Assembly (NCBI GenBank): GCA_905221605.1
Contig: CAJNDS010001513.1
Span: 616,319-680,318 of the forward strand
DNA from: Symbiodinium natans
Taxonomy: Eukaryota > Sar > Dinophyceae > Suessiales > Symbiodiniaceae
Direction of reading: 5' to 3'
Length of the DNA: 64,000 bases
The notes under the pieces: generated by a model
Databases searched by the model: none
Told to the model about the DNA's origin: nothing
What the model saw: only the letters and a program-made list of their open reading frames with translations
Position numbers and translations under genes: made by a program
In this document: positions 40,801 through 53,367 of the stretch, one piece after another
How the letters are laid out: every line of letters begins with the position of its first letter
How positions within the stretch are numbered: position 1 is the stretch's first letter

Positions 40801-43620
40801 AAGGTGCGGGTTGGGAGGCTCAGGGTTTACGGTTTTTGCGGAAGGGCTTTTGCGGAGGGCTGTGGACTAAGGTTTCGCTTGAGGTCTAATCCCTCAAACC
40901 ATGGAATGACTTGTTTGTACATGTCGAATCGGAAAAATGTCGTGTCGCCATCCACCAACAAACCAACAAACATCAAAATAATTTGTTTAAACAACCCGAA
41001 CCAGAACCATATCATTAGAAATATAACTAACCCAAGTAAGTCCAGACAAGACTTTACGTTAGGTTCTTCTATGAATAACCCAACTAAGGGCAACTTTACC
41101 CCAACCCAAACACCGAAGAACACGAAACGACCTGCCGAAACCAAATATTAAGAAAAAAAGCAATGCCCTGAAAAGGGACAACGGCACAGACGAAGCAAAC
41201 ATACATGAGATCTACCCAAACTCGGGCCAAACAAGAAGCGGATGAGGAACCTCGAAGCCCCTGACCGTTTTGTGCAACGAAGCGTCCACCAAGGGAAGGA
41301 GCTTGCCGGCGGCATCTTTGGCCAGAACTGCTTTCTCCTTGCATTGGGGGGCGTGGGGGGGGGGGGGGGGGGGGGGGGGGGGGAAGGGGTGAACCCCACA
41401 ATGACTCCTTATGAGCCTTCCAGTACACTCGGAACCCTTCCCGCAAAGAAAGGCCTTACAGAGCCCGGTGAAGGGTATTTCGGTTTGGCCGAACGCCGCA
41501 AACTTGGCCCCTGTTAACGTTTCAGATTAAGGCCGTGGTGGAACTGCGAGGGGGTATTTAGAGATGTATTATTTGGTGTAAAATGTGTAGAGAGGCTGGA
41601 GGCAGGGGGGGGGGGAGCGGAAGGGTCGAAGAAGCCCAAGTAGGAAGTACAAAGGTTACAGGAAGGATGTCTGAAATGGACCCTGAGCCGGACCATGAAC
41701 TGCGCTAAACCCATGGGTTGCCCAAGTTCATCACGCAACCCACGAAAGCTTCGGGGTCTAGCCGCGGAGCCTGTTCACCTTGTGCCAACAGTGAAGGTAC
41801 GAAGAAAAATAAAGAAGAAAAGGTTCGTGCTGTGAGACTGGGAAAGTTCGTGTCTGTCTGTGAGCTTGAGAAATAGAGGAAGCTTTTTTCTTTTAACGAC
41901 CAGGATACAAAACGGCACGAAAACCTTTTGAAGATGTATTCTTTAAGACATTAAGCTTCACCGCTCGGGCACAGAGGAAGCCATTAAAGAACTAAGTTTG
42001 GGGCAAACTCACGCAAAAGCTTGTGATCGCTTCTTGCGAGATTGTCCTTTTTCGAAAGCTATGGAGAAACGGCGCCCCAGAGAGCCGCGGGAGACTGGGG
42101 AGCTTGGCAGCCGAAACGGAACCGCGGGACGGTCCCGGGCCACGATGCCACAGAGGCAGACTTTGGAGCTCTGCTTTTGGCTCTTCTCCCTGGATCAGCC
42201 AAAGGGGGTTTTGGCCGCCCGGGAACGGCCCGGGTTCCAAGCCTGATCCTGCGACGAGGTTGCCAGACACGTCGGGGTTTGGGAAGAAGTTTCAGACTTC
42301 GGCTTCGGCTTTGGCCCGAGCCTGGAGCGACAGGACCGGCCCCTGCCGGAGACGCTGAAGTATCCAAAACCTAACAGTGACAGAAAATGTGTCCAAGACT
42401 CTTCTAGTAACTAGATTAACTAGATCCTAGTAAACCTTACACCCCCAACGCGGCTTCGGACCCAGGCAAGGTTCGGGCTTCGATCGCAAGATCTGCGAGC
42501 ACAGCAGCGCCAAGGTGGCATAGCCGACCCGGCAGGGAGCCCAGTCGAACTCTTGGAGGATCGGCTCGCAGAAGTCCTCGGTCAGATTGAAAAGTTTGGG
42601 CTGCGTTTTGAGGGTTTATGGCTTCGGCCGAGTCCAAGCTAATCCTGGCGGCGTGTTGGATAGTGAAACCCTCCCTTTGGCGGAAGCTCAAGGACCATGC
42701 GGGGGGAACCTCCTAAAACCTTCCGGGACACCTCCTGCTGCACCAAGCCCTTGTAATTGAGCCTTTTCTTTGGGGACGGGTGGGTGGGGTTGCCTCGATC
42801 AACCCTGGGCTCCCAAACTTGTTGGCCATCTGAATTGTAAAGACTGCCCTGGCGAACCCCCTGACTCCCAACCCCCCACCCCAGACGGACCCCTTCGCGA
42901 CTCTTCAGGACTTCTCACGAACCTCTAAAAGAGCGACACATGCTTTCACCTTTTCCTTCAAACCCTAAACCCTTAAGAGCACAAGAGACCCTGCAGGCTC
43001 TGCTTCACGGACCCTCCGTACAAAAGCCAAATACACACCCTGTATCAACACTGAACCCTGAACCACCTGAACCGCTTCTCCGGCGCGCTTAAGACAGGCG
43101 CGAGTTTGGGTTTTTGCGTTGCCTGTGCTGTCCAGGCACATCTTTGACTGAGGACTCGTACCCCAGCTGCAGATAGGACACGACCTGGGACCAACAAGGC
43201 TTTTTCACACTTGCGGCACTGCCGCGGAAGTGAGGCGTGCATGCACATGCACCACATCGCTGCTGATACAGCCACCCTGGCTCCCTTACAAAGAATGAGA
43301 CCTCAAACCCGCGTCCCCCCCGAAAAGGCTAGATCCTGGAGCAGCTGAAGGCAGCACCGAGAGCACGTACAAGAAGAAGTTGTCATTGTAGTCGCAACCT
43401 CAACCGCGCGCACAAACTTACGGACAAAGCAGCCTCCTCTAAGCACAAAGCCCTCCACCCACCCACCCACCCCACCCACCCACCGCTCCAATATACAATC
43501 TTCCTATGATTACAATGCACTACAAGGGGAAGAATTTCCAAAAGAGGGGCAGGGGATGAGGCCTCATCAACTCGTAAGGTCCCCACAAAAAAAGAAGGGA
43601 GAAGCCCCCCTTTTGAACAA
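40801..43620. other. Long unique stretch without recognised genes
   Basis: It holds a G run (41355-41383), a second G-rich run (41607-41617) and CCCACC repeats (43454-43483). Several short frames on both strands between 41990 and 42700 have no recognisable family. The region has fewer telomeric words than its surroundings. Confidence 0.4.
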
Positions 43621-44580
43621 CCTCACACCCTGAACCCTAAACCCTGAACCCTACACCGTAAACCTTAAACCCTAAACCCTAAACCCTAGACCCTAACCCT
43701 CAAAACACTAAGACCCTAAAACCCTAAACCCTGAACCCTGTAAGCCGGTAGCCGCATCCCGCCCCTTCTTCTTGCGCAATCATGACAAAGTCGTCTGTGT
43801 CCTTCGGGCTCTGCGGGGTTTTTTGAGGCGCTTTGGGGCTTAGGGATTGGGGTTTGTCGCTTGGGCTTTAGGGTGTTCAGGTTTAGGGGTTGATGGTTGA
43901 GGGTTGAGCGGGTTCCCCGCACAGCCCGTAGCTGTTTTCGGGACTGAGAGCTCCGTCGCCCTACGGAGGGGCTTCGGTGCGTTCGCCCCGGTCAACCCTA
44001 AACCCTGACTCCTAAACTCTCCTAAAAACCCTGAACCTTAAACCCTTAACCCTACCTACCTCCCAAACCCCAAACCCCTTGTTGTATCATGGTTGCTGAG
44101 TTATCAAGGGGTCACGGCATGGGTAGCCTTGGGGTCCATGGCCTCGGGGTTGATCAGTCTCGTGTTCAGGGTTTGAGGTTTAGGGTTTCGGGTTTGGGGT
44201 TGGAGGTTACACTCCAAACTGCGCGAGGAGACTTCCGACTCGCAACTTTCCATTTCAAACCTGACCAGACGGCTCAAACCCAGACGCTCGGAGTTTGACC
44301 TTGAACCCTAAACCCTAAACCCCAAACCCCAAACCCCAAACCCCAAACCCTCAACTTACGAAACGAAAGGAGAGACCCTTCAGGGGGAACCTAAGGCTTA
44401 GGGCTGGAGGGCGAAAGGGTGACACCCTTATAAGGGATGGTGGTTTAGGGTTTTGGGTTTTTGGTTTAGGGTTTGGGGTTTGGGGTTTGGGGTTTAGGGT
44501 TTAGGATTTAGGGTGCAGGGTTTAGGGTATAGGGTTTAGGGTTTAGGGTTTAGAGTTTAGGGTTTAGGGTTTAGGGCTAG
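43621..44580. repeat. Degenerate telomeric sequence in both orientations
   Basis: CCCTAAA-type lies at 43626-43740 and 44300-44350 (CCCCAAA variants); TTTAGGG-type lies at 44450-44577. No gene is seen between them. Confidence 0.75.
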
Positions 44581-44726
44581 GTGCTTCTATCTGATGACTG
44601 GGGTTTAAGGGTTCCAAGCTAAGGGGAGCTTTACTTGCCATGCCTCCCTGAACATAACCCTCATTCCAGACGAACACAAGTACAAAGGGGCTAAAGTTCC
44701 GCTTGGGGTTTAGGGTTTAGGATTCG

Positions 44727-44795
44727 GTGACAGTCCTGAATAGGGATTTAATACCCCCCCCCCCACAGAATCCCTATTAAGGACTGTTAGCCTAG
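44727..44795. mobile_element. MITE family B, copy 3 (shortened)
   Basis: GACAGTCCTGAATAGGGATT and AATCCCTATTAAGGACTGTT surround a run of C. The outer ends seen in other copies are missing. Confidence 0.6.
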
Positions 44796-45109
44796 GGCAC
44801 GGCCAATTGGGGCCTCCGGCTGCACGTAGGCCTCTTGCTCCGCTTTCTTCGGTTCCAGCATGGCTTGAGACTCTTCCGACCTGAGACATGGAAACCCCGG
44901 TTACAGAGCCCACCCCAAAAAAAGTAGCACAACTAAGGAACCTAAACCCTAAACCCTAAACCCGCCTTTAAGCTAGGAATCCTCAATATGATTTCAATCA
45001 TATTCCTTGTCTAAGGGGGTCGAAAGGGCTCTTGGGGGGAGGCGCCCTGGGGTTTCTGTTTTAACCATAAACCTACGGTTGGGTCACAGAGGGGGAGTCT
45101 GAAGGATCA

Positions 45110-45215
45110 GGGTTTAGGGCTTAGGGCTTAGGGCTTAGGGCTTAGGGCTTAGGGCTTAGGGCTTAAGGCTTAGGGCTTAGGGCCTAGGGCCTAGGGCCTA
45201 GGGCCTAGGGCTTCG
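45110..45215 (+). repeat. Variant telomeric array (CTTAGGG)n then (CCTAGGG)n
   Basis: About ten GGGCTTA units followed by four GGGCCTA units. Homogeneous blocks of a variant heptamer imply local expansion and not scattered mutation. Confidence 0.85.
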
Positions 45216-46620
45216 GATTGCCTTTGGGGCTTGCGTAGGGCTAGGGCTCAGGGGTGCAGGGTTCAGGGCTTAAGGTTTAGGGTTGAGAGGGCAACCTTTT
45301 GTCCCCTTTTAAAACAAAAGAAGTATCCCAACACCTTAAGGTGCAGTTCCCTTCTTGAAGGGCTTGTTGCCGGAGTTGCTGTTACTTTGTACCATTACAG
45401 ATGGACATCTTTACCCCGAAATGACGGCCTGTTCTGCAACGGACCCTTGCATGTATGGAACGCAAAAAGGGACCATAGCATGGGTCACGACTTGGGAAGC
45501 CCCCGTGCTTTAGCCTGGCTTGCTTTTTTCGGGTTTGGGGTTTGGGGTTTGGGGTTTGGGGTTTAAGGTCTAGGAGTTTAGGGTTTAGGGTTTAGGGTTT
45601 AGGGTTTAGGGTTTAGGGTTTAGGGTTTAGGGTCTAGGGTTTAGGGTGCAGGGTTTAGGCCAGCATCTTAGGTCACCACAGAAGCGGCCGCAGGCTTCGT
45701 CGGCCCTCCGCATACGCCTGGCAGCATCAGGTTTAGGGTTTAGGGCTTAGGGCTTAGGGCTTAGGGTTTGGGGTTTAGGGTGTAGGGTTTAGAGTTTAGG
45801 GTTTAGGGTTCCGGGTTTCAATCATGCCCAGAGTCACTTCGGGTTTGGGGTCTGAGCCCTTTAGGTGTCAGGGTTGGGGGTACGCACAGGCCTTGAAGAC
45901 TGCGCATGGAGTTCTTGCCAACCCGGAGGGTTGGGGGCGTTGCATGTAACTACCTGTCTTCTGAGCTTGTGCCGAAAGCGAAAACGTCTAAGACAGTGAC
46001 CGAACCACCTTCCAGCTGCCTCGTCCCAGGTGACGTCGGCGATACTGATCCTGTTTGCCTCAGCAAAAAGGCGGAGCCCGCCCTAACCTGCACTAAGGTT
46101 TGAGCCCGAAACCCTGCAAGCCTGAAACCTGCAAGCCCTGAAGCCTCAACCCTGAACCCCTAAACCCCAAACCCTAAACCCCTAACTCCCTAAACCCTAA
46201 ACCCCAAACCCTAAACTCCAAACCCTGTAACTTCCAACGGGAAGCCATGGCGCAAGATCGAGGTCGGTCCTCTCCTGGGCTGCTTCTTTCCAGGAACTGG
46301 ATAGTTGGGGATGTTCAGGGGCTCAGGGGTTCAGAGTTCAGGGTTCAGGGGCTGAGGGTTTAGGATTTAGGTTTCAGGGTTCAGGGTTGAGGTTTCAGGG
46401 TTTAGGGTTTCAGGGTTCAGGGGTTCAGGGGTTCAGGGTTGAGGTTTCAGGGCGTAGGGTTTCAGAGTTCAGGGTTTCAGGGTTCAGGGTTTCGGGATCA
46501 GGGCTTAGGGTTCCAGGGTTCAGGGTTTAGGGTTGAGAGGTTCAGGGTTTCAGGGTTCAGGGTTTAGGGTTCAGAGTTGAGGGATCAGGGTTTAGGGTTC
46601 AGGCTTTAGGGCTTTAGAGT
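45216..46620. repeat. Telomeric arrays and degenerate TTCAGGG sequence
   Basis: TTTGGGG/TTTAGGG lies at 45537-45656, mixed units at 45730-45812, and TTCAGGG with irregular spacing at 46310-46620. The open frame at 45231-45566 is partly made of these repeats and not called. Confidence 0.7.
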
Positions 46621-46778
46621 CTTGGATACAGTAAGTTGCCAGCGTAAGGAAGCGGTACAAACTGCTATCTGTTCTTCACGTAGCATACACTTTTATGTAT
46701 ACTAAGTATGCTAACTTAGTCCAAGCTCCTGCTGGACATGGGATTAAAAGACCACAATAGTTGTTGCCCTTCCATTCA

Positions 46779-46882
46779 TGGGCATATTCCCCCTTATACT
46801 AACAGCCCTTAATAGGGATTCTGAGTACAGGGGGGTACTATAACCCCTATGCAGGACTGTTAGTATAAGGGGGGCATCCCAA
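46779..46882. mobile_element. MITE family B, copy 4
   Basis: Inverted ends TGGGCATATTCCCCCTTATA and TATAAGGGGGGCATCCCA with inner CTAACAG / CTGTTAG. Complete-looking, 104 bp. Confidence 0.75.
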
Positions 46883-47532
46883 TCCATTAATTTTAAGTTT
46901 CATAAACAATAGCCCAGTCTCGATCCGCCAGGAAAGGATATCGTCCATGGTGTGGGGGTGGAAAGGGACCGGAAAGTACGGGCTGCAGGTGCCCAGCCTT
47001 AGGGTTTAAGGGGCTGTAGGGTTGAGAGGGGTTTAGGGTTTAGGGTTTGGAAAGATTTTTAGGGTTTAGTGTTTGGAGGATCTGGGTTTGGGGGGGCCAG
47101 AAGCTTGCTTCAGATCGCTTGCCTTGTCAACCTACCTAGTTCGTTGACCCCCCCTCCTACCCCGCCCCAACCTGAAACCCGAAACCCTAATCCCTATGCC
47201 ATGCCGCCATGCCGCCAATTCTGTTCATGCACATGCGAGTTTGCTCAAAGAGCCCGATACCCCCTTAAACTACACGGTATGTCACGGTGTGTTGGTTCCC
47301 TGAGCGCCCAATACCCCTGAACGAAGGAATACACCATTTTAGAAATGGATCCGAAATATGAAATAAGTTATCTAAGTTCTTCTAGACCCCTCTAGCTGGA
47401 CTAGAAACCATACCCCACATCTTAGATAAGAATTAAGGTATATCTCTGACATGAGGGGTGCTGGGGGCTCTGCAGCTTGTGCGACGTCGCTTTTCCGTCG
47501 GATTCTCACCAGGGACATGGAGCATGGAAGTT
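46883..47532. mobile_element. Unique sequence and MITE family C, copy 3
   Basis: A family C copy spans about 47295-47471 (GAGCGCCCAATACCCCTGAA ... GAGGGGTGCTGGGGGCTCT). A second left end (CAAAGAGCCCGATACCCCC) lies at 47245, suggesting a nested or duplicated copy. Confidence 0.5.
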
Positions 47533-48050
47533 CGGGTTTAGGGTTTAGGGTTTAGGGTTTAGGGTTTAGGGTTTAGGGTTCAGGGTTCAGGGTTCAGGGT
47601 TTAGGGTTTAGGGTTTAGGGTTTAGGGTTTAGGGTTTAGGGTTTAGGGTTCAGGGTTCAGGGTTCAGGGTTCAGGGTTTAGGGTTTAGGGTTTAGGGTTT
47701 AGGGTTTAGGGTTTAGGGCGGGTCTAGGGTTTAGGGTTTAGGGTTTAGGGTTTAGGGTTTAGGGTTTAGGGTTTAGGGTTTAGGGTTTAGGGTTTAGGGT
47801 TTAGGGATTAGGGTTTGGGGTTTAGGGTTTAGGGTTTAGGGTTTAGGGTCACGCTGCGGCTGGGAAGCGGTGTGGTAAAGGTCAGTATATCCACCCAGAG
47901 GTTGCCAGGCACCTTCCTGATCTTCACAAAAACTGGACATAGGGTTTAGGGTTTAGGGTTTAGGGTTTAGGGTTTAGGGTTTAGGGTTTAGGGTTTAGGG
48001 TTTAGGGTTTAGGGTTTAGGGTTTAGGGTTTAGGGTTTAGGGTTTAGGGT
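47533..48050 (+). repeat. Longest telomeric arrays of the window
   Basis: TTTAGGG units run from 47533 to 47849 with blocks of TTCAGGG, and again from 47940 to 48050. A 90-bp unique insert separates them. Confidence 0.95.
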
Positions 48051-48542
48051 CGAGATCCCTAAACCGTAAACCCTAAACCCCAAAACACAATGTGAAATCA
48101 ACTCGAAGGCCTTACTAGTTCACCTTATACACTTACATCCACCTAAACTATATACCCTTCAGGGAAGTACCTAGGGTTTAGGGTTTAGGTGTAAGACTTC
48201 CTCATTCCCCACTACGAATAAGAACCCCAGAGTTCAGGGTGTAAGGGTTTCAAAGCTTCCAAACCCAAACCAATCTTTTCCCAAAGCAGGGTACCCTTTT
48301 GAGGGTTCCTGTAAGAGGGATGATAGCACTCGGGTGAGAAAAAACAAGGAGGTCCCCAATGTTCGGAGAAGCCCAAACCGCAAAGCGTCTTCTGATGAAG
48401 AAAAACCGGCACGGCACGGCCATTTGGTCCGGTTCCAAAGGTGCCGTTGGCGGGCCAGAACCTGCACTTAGGGGCTGAGTACCCGAGCCCCAAAAAGGGT
48501 ACCTAACCTTTCTTTGTAATAGGAGTATATAACTGTATATAC

Positions 48543-48576
<34 letters not shown>

Positions 48577-49998
48577 CGTCTACAGGTCCAGGAACTCCCG
48601 GGATCAGAGTAAGGTATACGGGTTTAGAAATGTCAGGGATCAGAGTTCAGGAGAAGCTTCAGCGATGAGCTTAGGTTTTCGGGAATACCGGGCCCGGGGT
48701 GCACGAAGCCATGCGTCGCAAACAAAAGACAAGGGACCTCAACACTGGGTGGTCGATTCGGGTCTAATCGCGATCGGGTCTGCGCCCTTTTTGCTCCAGA
48801 CTTCGGAGCTGTTCTTGTAAGGTGAAACCATGAAAGTGAATACACGCAGGCCCTACCCGAGCATCCCTAATGGCGCTGCTCAACCATCTTCAGGAAGACA
48901 AGCTGGAAACCGCAAGCTTGAGGTCCAGGGTCTAGGGTCGAGGGTCCAAAGGAATAGCATGGGCTTTTCAGGGGGGAAGTAGGTATGAAGCCAGGGTGCT
49001 GAAATGGAGTCTCCTGCAATAGCATACTGCCACAAGACAGAGATGACACACATGAACACTCCCAAGCCCTAAACCCTAAACCCCAAACCCTAGACCCTAA
49101 ACCCCAAACTTTACCCTAGACCCTAAACCCTAAACCCTAAAACTCCTCCAGCCCGACAAGCCCTCCAGGCGGGTAACTGCACCATGGACGCTGGCAGGAA
49201 CAAGCCGTTGGACATGAAGCCGCCGATCCTGGCAGGTCGATACTAACCCTAAACCCTAAACCCTAAACCCTAAACCCTAAACCCTAAACCCTAAACCCGT
49301 TAATCTTCAGGGGTTAGGGTTGAGATCTACCCAGTTCAGCTAGAAGTGGCCTAAGCCTGAACCCTAACCCCTTAACCATAAACCTCCCCTGAGCCCCTGA
49401 ATCCTGCAAGTCCACATACTAAACTGAATCAAAAGTCAACCCTACAGTGCTTCAAGTCGTTCTGGGCTATGGGGTTTACATAGGGTAGGGTTTCGGGCTT
49501 AGGGCTTAGAGCTGAGGGTTTAAGGTTTACGGTTTTGCGTTTGCCAACCAAGGCGCAGGCCGGGCCGGAGGGGGCTTAGCCAGACCGAGTTGTTCAGCTT
49601 CGCGAAGGCCAGACGGAGGAGATCCTGAGAGACGTGGAAGTTGGAGGGGGGGGGGTCTGCGAGGTTTAGGGCCAAGTTTAGAGTTTAGGGTTTAGGGTGT
49701 AGGACAAGAGAGAGGGCAGGTGAAAGAGGTTCGGCCCCACACTCGGATTCAGGGTTTAGGCCGGGCTGTGGTACGTCCTTGTTCCCGTGGAGGACGAGAG
49801 TGAAGAAATCCCGCGATGCCATGAAGTTGGCCAAGCAGATTGGCTTCCAGTGAACCTCCTCGCACAAAGAATAACCCAGAGAGCTCAAGACCCCTAAATT
49901 AAGGCTAGGCCTTAACTTATATGAGGGATCCTTGAGAAAAAACACGCATGAAATACGAGGTACACGGCTCCGGGGGTTCAAGCAAGCCTCGCAATTTT
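48051..49998. other. Unique sequence with short CCCTAAA arrays, no gene recognised
   Basis: An (AT)n microsatellite lies at 48536-48577; CCCTAAA lies at 49064-49141 and 49243-49297. Frames near 48212-48493 and 49685-49981 (minus) show no domain. Confidence 0.5.
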
Positions 49999-50213
49999 CG
50001 GACCTGTAGCCTCTTGGCTTCAGGGCTTTGGAGTCAGGGTTTTAGGAACCCTACACCCTGAACCTTTTTGAGGGTTCAGGGTTAGGGTTTGGGGGTTAGG
50101 GTTTTGGGCTAAGGGTCCAAAACCCCAAACCCGCCTTGTTGATGAGGAAGAGGCCGGTCTCTTGCTCCTGCGCATGCAACCTGGGTTGTTGGGGCATGGT
50201 GATTCCCAAAGAG

Positions 50214-50437
50214 CCCAATCATTGTGGTCACGTGTGGGATTCCAATACCCCTTAATCAAGGAATAGACATATGGAATACTTCATGTGGGGGTGTACGAAA
50301 GTAGGGGACCCCATAAATAGACCCCAAATAGCAGGATTCCCTTCTACAAAGGAGCCCCAATAAGGTACCCCCAGTTTCGAAAACCGCCATATGATTTCAA
50401 GGTATATTCCTTACTTAAAGGGTACTGGGCTCTTTGG
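50214..50437. mobile_element. MITE family C, copy 2 (enlarged)
   Basis: Ends CCCAAAGAGCCCAAT and ACTGGGCTCTTTGG. The interior holds ATACCCCTTAATCAAGGAATA and its opposite near the right end, with about 100 bp of extra sequence. Confidence 0.6.
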
Positions 50438-51997
50438 TGAGGAGCTGTGCGAAAAGTGTACAAAAGGCTCAGGAAGAGCAGAGTGCCCGTCCAACGAAAC
50501 GTCAACGTGGGCACACTTGAAGGGTTTAGGGTTTGGGGTTTAGGGTTTAGGGTTTAGGGTTTGCGGATGAAGGTTTAGGGTTGAGGGTTTAGGGTTTATG
50601 GTTCAAGGTTTAGGGCTTAGGGTGCTACAACTACCGCGTGCAAAGCTTGTGTGAGCGCCAGTTTGGAGAGGCCCGAGCTTCAGAAACCCCAAGAGGAGAC
50701 CCTTGTAGGGACCCTTGGGTTAAGAAGGAGTTTATTTCAAGATTAAAGGGTCCCTTCTGGGCAGTTTCTTCCTTCCCGGAGCCCGAAAACCTCGGATTGC
50801 GCACTCTGCTCTCTGAGCAAGCGGTTAAACCAGCGAAATGTATGCCAAAACCTAAACCTCTTGCATTCTGGCAGCATGTCCGAAGCATTGTGCTCCAAGT
50901 CCAATAACCTGCCAAGTTAGGTCGGTGGCATTGCGTGTGGGGGCAGCTGTCGAGAAAGTTTGCAATCAGTCAGCTTCAGGGATGTAGGCTGTTGGATGAG
51001 GCTTCAAGGCGTCGGGGATCGTCGGGAGGGGGCTCGCGCGGGCTCGCGCAGGCTCGCGTGCAGGTTGCAGCAGGGCGGCTTCAGCACCACGTGATTGGAC
51101 CGGGCGCTCTGCCCCCACGGCCGGCAGTCAAAGGACCAGTGGTCCTCACTAGCCGCGGTTTGGCTTGGCTTGTTGTCAGCCCACACCATGCAAGCTTCAG
51201 ATCGAGGCAAACCCTAATCCCTAAACCCTAAACCCTAAACCCTAACCCGCAGGGCCTTTAAAGGAAGCTGGGAGTGCCATTCAAACTCAATCTTGCCCAA
51301 GAGTCCGGCCACAGCAGCGCGCCAAAGCCTTGCGACGTCACATGGCGGGTGGTGTTTTAATTGTGCCCCCCCCCCTTGGGGAGTAGAGTTGAGGGTCTAT
51401 AAGGTTTAGGGAATGGGTTTGTAGGGCTTGAATATACGGCTCAGCCTAACCCCTGAAAGAAACAAAAAAAAATCAACTCCCAACTCTCAGGCCAGCACGT
51501 CTGAACTGGGGCGATTCAAAGAGCAGCTCCGGCCGCTGTAACAGGGTCAGGTCGGTGTCCATCCAGAGGACCTCCTTGAAGGAGGAGGACATGATGGACC
51601 TTCTTGGGGGCTTTGACCGTTGAGGTGGCTTGGGTGCCCATGATCCCACCTCTACCTGGGGCTTTGGGGTCGTGATGACTAGTTGGTTTAGGGTTTGGCT
51701 TCAGAGGTTTAGGGTTTTTATCTTAGGGCAGGTACATGGTCCGTTCGTGTGGGCCCTTAAGTGGGTAGAAACCCTTTAAACCCCAACGGCCCTTACTTCA
51801 GAACCCTTTACAGAAGGCAAGGCACCATAATTAACCCTAAACCCTAAACCCGAAACCCTAAACCCTAAACCCTAAACCCTAAATTTAGATTTTAGGGTTT
51901 TAGGCCAACCCGTGGGGCTTAGGGGATCCAGATGGGCGGCGGCAGGATCGTCTGGAAGTCGCGATACACTCCAGGGACCTGGCCAGGGCACCGAATG
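50438..51997. other. Unique sequence, no gene recognised
   Basis: TTTAGGG words lie at 50522-50560; CCCTAAA lies at 51214-51245 and 51833-51883. Frames at 50631-50915 and 50935-51231 have no recognisable features. Confidence 0.45.
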
Positions 51998-52800
51998 GGT
52001 TTAGGGGTTTAGGGGTTTAGGGTTAGGGTTTAGGGTTTAGGGTTTAGGGTTTAGGGTTTAGGGTTTAGGGTTTAGGGTTTAGGGTTTAGGGTTTAGGTGT
52101 TTAGGGGTTTAGGGGTTTAGGGTTTAGGGTTTAGGGTTTAGGGTTTAGGGTTTAGGGTTTAGGGTTTAGGGTTTAGGGTTTAGGGTTTAGGGGAGTAGAC
52201 TTAGTTCGTAAGAACTTGCTTCGTCGTTCTATCACTGCTTTCGCATACCCCTCACACGCTGACAGCGGAGCTCGTTCTGCTTCTCATCAGCATCCTGCCT
52301 CATTCACCCCACCCCTGTAAGACTGGCCCTTTTACATTTGAGAGCGCTCCTGCGACTTGATATGAGCATATGGAATCGAAAAGGGGTTTAGGGTTTAGGG
52401 TTTAGGGTTTAGGGTTTAGGGTTTAGGGTTTAGGGTTTAGGGTTTAGGGTTTAGGGTTTAGGGTTTAGGGTTTAGCTACAGTCATTGCAGCAAAAGATAC
52501 GCGGCAAGACGGAAGCAAAGCTCGACCAGGGGCCATCGATGCCCAAAAACTCAAGTAAAGCGGTCCTAAATCGGATCTGAGGACCTGACCCTAAAACCTT
52601 CACAAGGTTCACGGGGAATGATCACTGCACAGACTGTAGTTCCAAGCAGAAGAATGATAGCTTTGGCTGGCGATAGGAAAACCCCAATTGAAGATCATTT
52701 TAAGGGTTTCCCGAAACCCGAGGAGCCCCCAAACCCTAAACCCTAAACCCTAAACCCTAAACCCTAAACCCTAAACCCTAAACCCTAAACCCTAAACCCT
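51998..52800. repeat. Telomeric arrays: two forward, one reverse
   Basis: TTTAGGG lies at 51998-52192 and 52384-52474; CCCTAAA lies at 52730-52800. Short unique inserts separate them. Confidence 0.93.
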
Positions 52801-53279
52801 CCCTAAAAAACCCGAAACCCCCAAAAAGAGCCAAAGCCATCCCACACGGGCCTGCAGCTGACGACACGTCGCGCCCCGCCTCTCCAAGGCCCGACAGTGA
52901 GCTTCCTCCAGCTCAAAGGCGTGCCAAAACCTCAAAGGAGCTTCGGGTTTAGGGTTTCGGGTTTAGGGTTTAGGGTTTAGGGTCTAGGGTCTAGGGTCTA
53001 TATAGGGTCTAGGGTTTAGGGTTGCTTTAAGGCTTTAGGGCTTCAGGGCTTGAGGGCTTTGGCCCCGGGCTTCCCAGAGTTCGCCCCCAGAATGCGATGC
53101 AGACTGTTGGCCCAAAGCCTGTTCCATGCGGCCAGGCACGAGCTTGTAGGGTCTTACGAAACGTCTCCAACGAAGTGTCCCATGTCTACACTGAACAGTA
53201 CCCCCGCAAAGCCCATTTTCCACTCATCAAAACCAAGACGGCCTTTTGGTCCTGTTCGGGGTTAAAGTATGAAGATATT

Positions 53280-53283
<4 letters not shown>
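52801..53283. other. Unique sequence, no gene recognised
   Basis: Variant heptamers (TCTAGGG) lie near 52975-53010. No coding signal is recognised. Confidence 0.45.
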
Positions 53284-53331
<48 letters not shown>

Positions 53332-53367
53332 AGAGAGAAGAGAGAGAGAAGAGAGAGAGAGAGAGAG
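53284..53367. repeat. (AG)n microsatellite
   Basis: Some 40 AG dinucleotides with a few extra A. Glu/Arg frames over it are artefacts. Confidence 0.92.
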
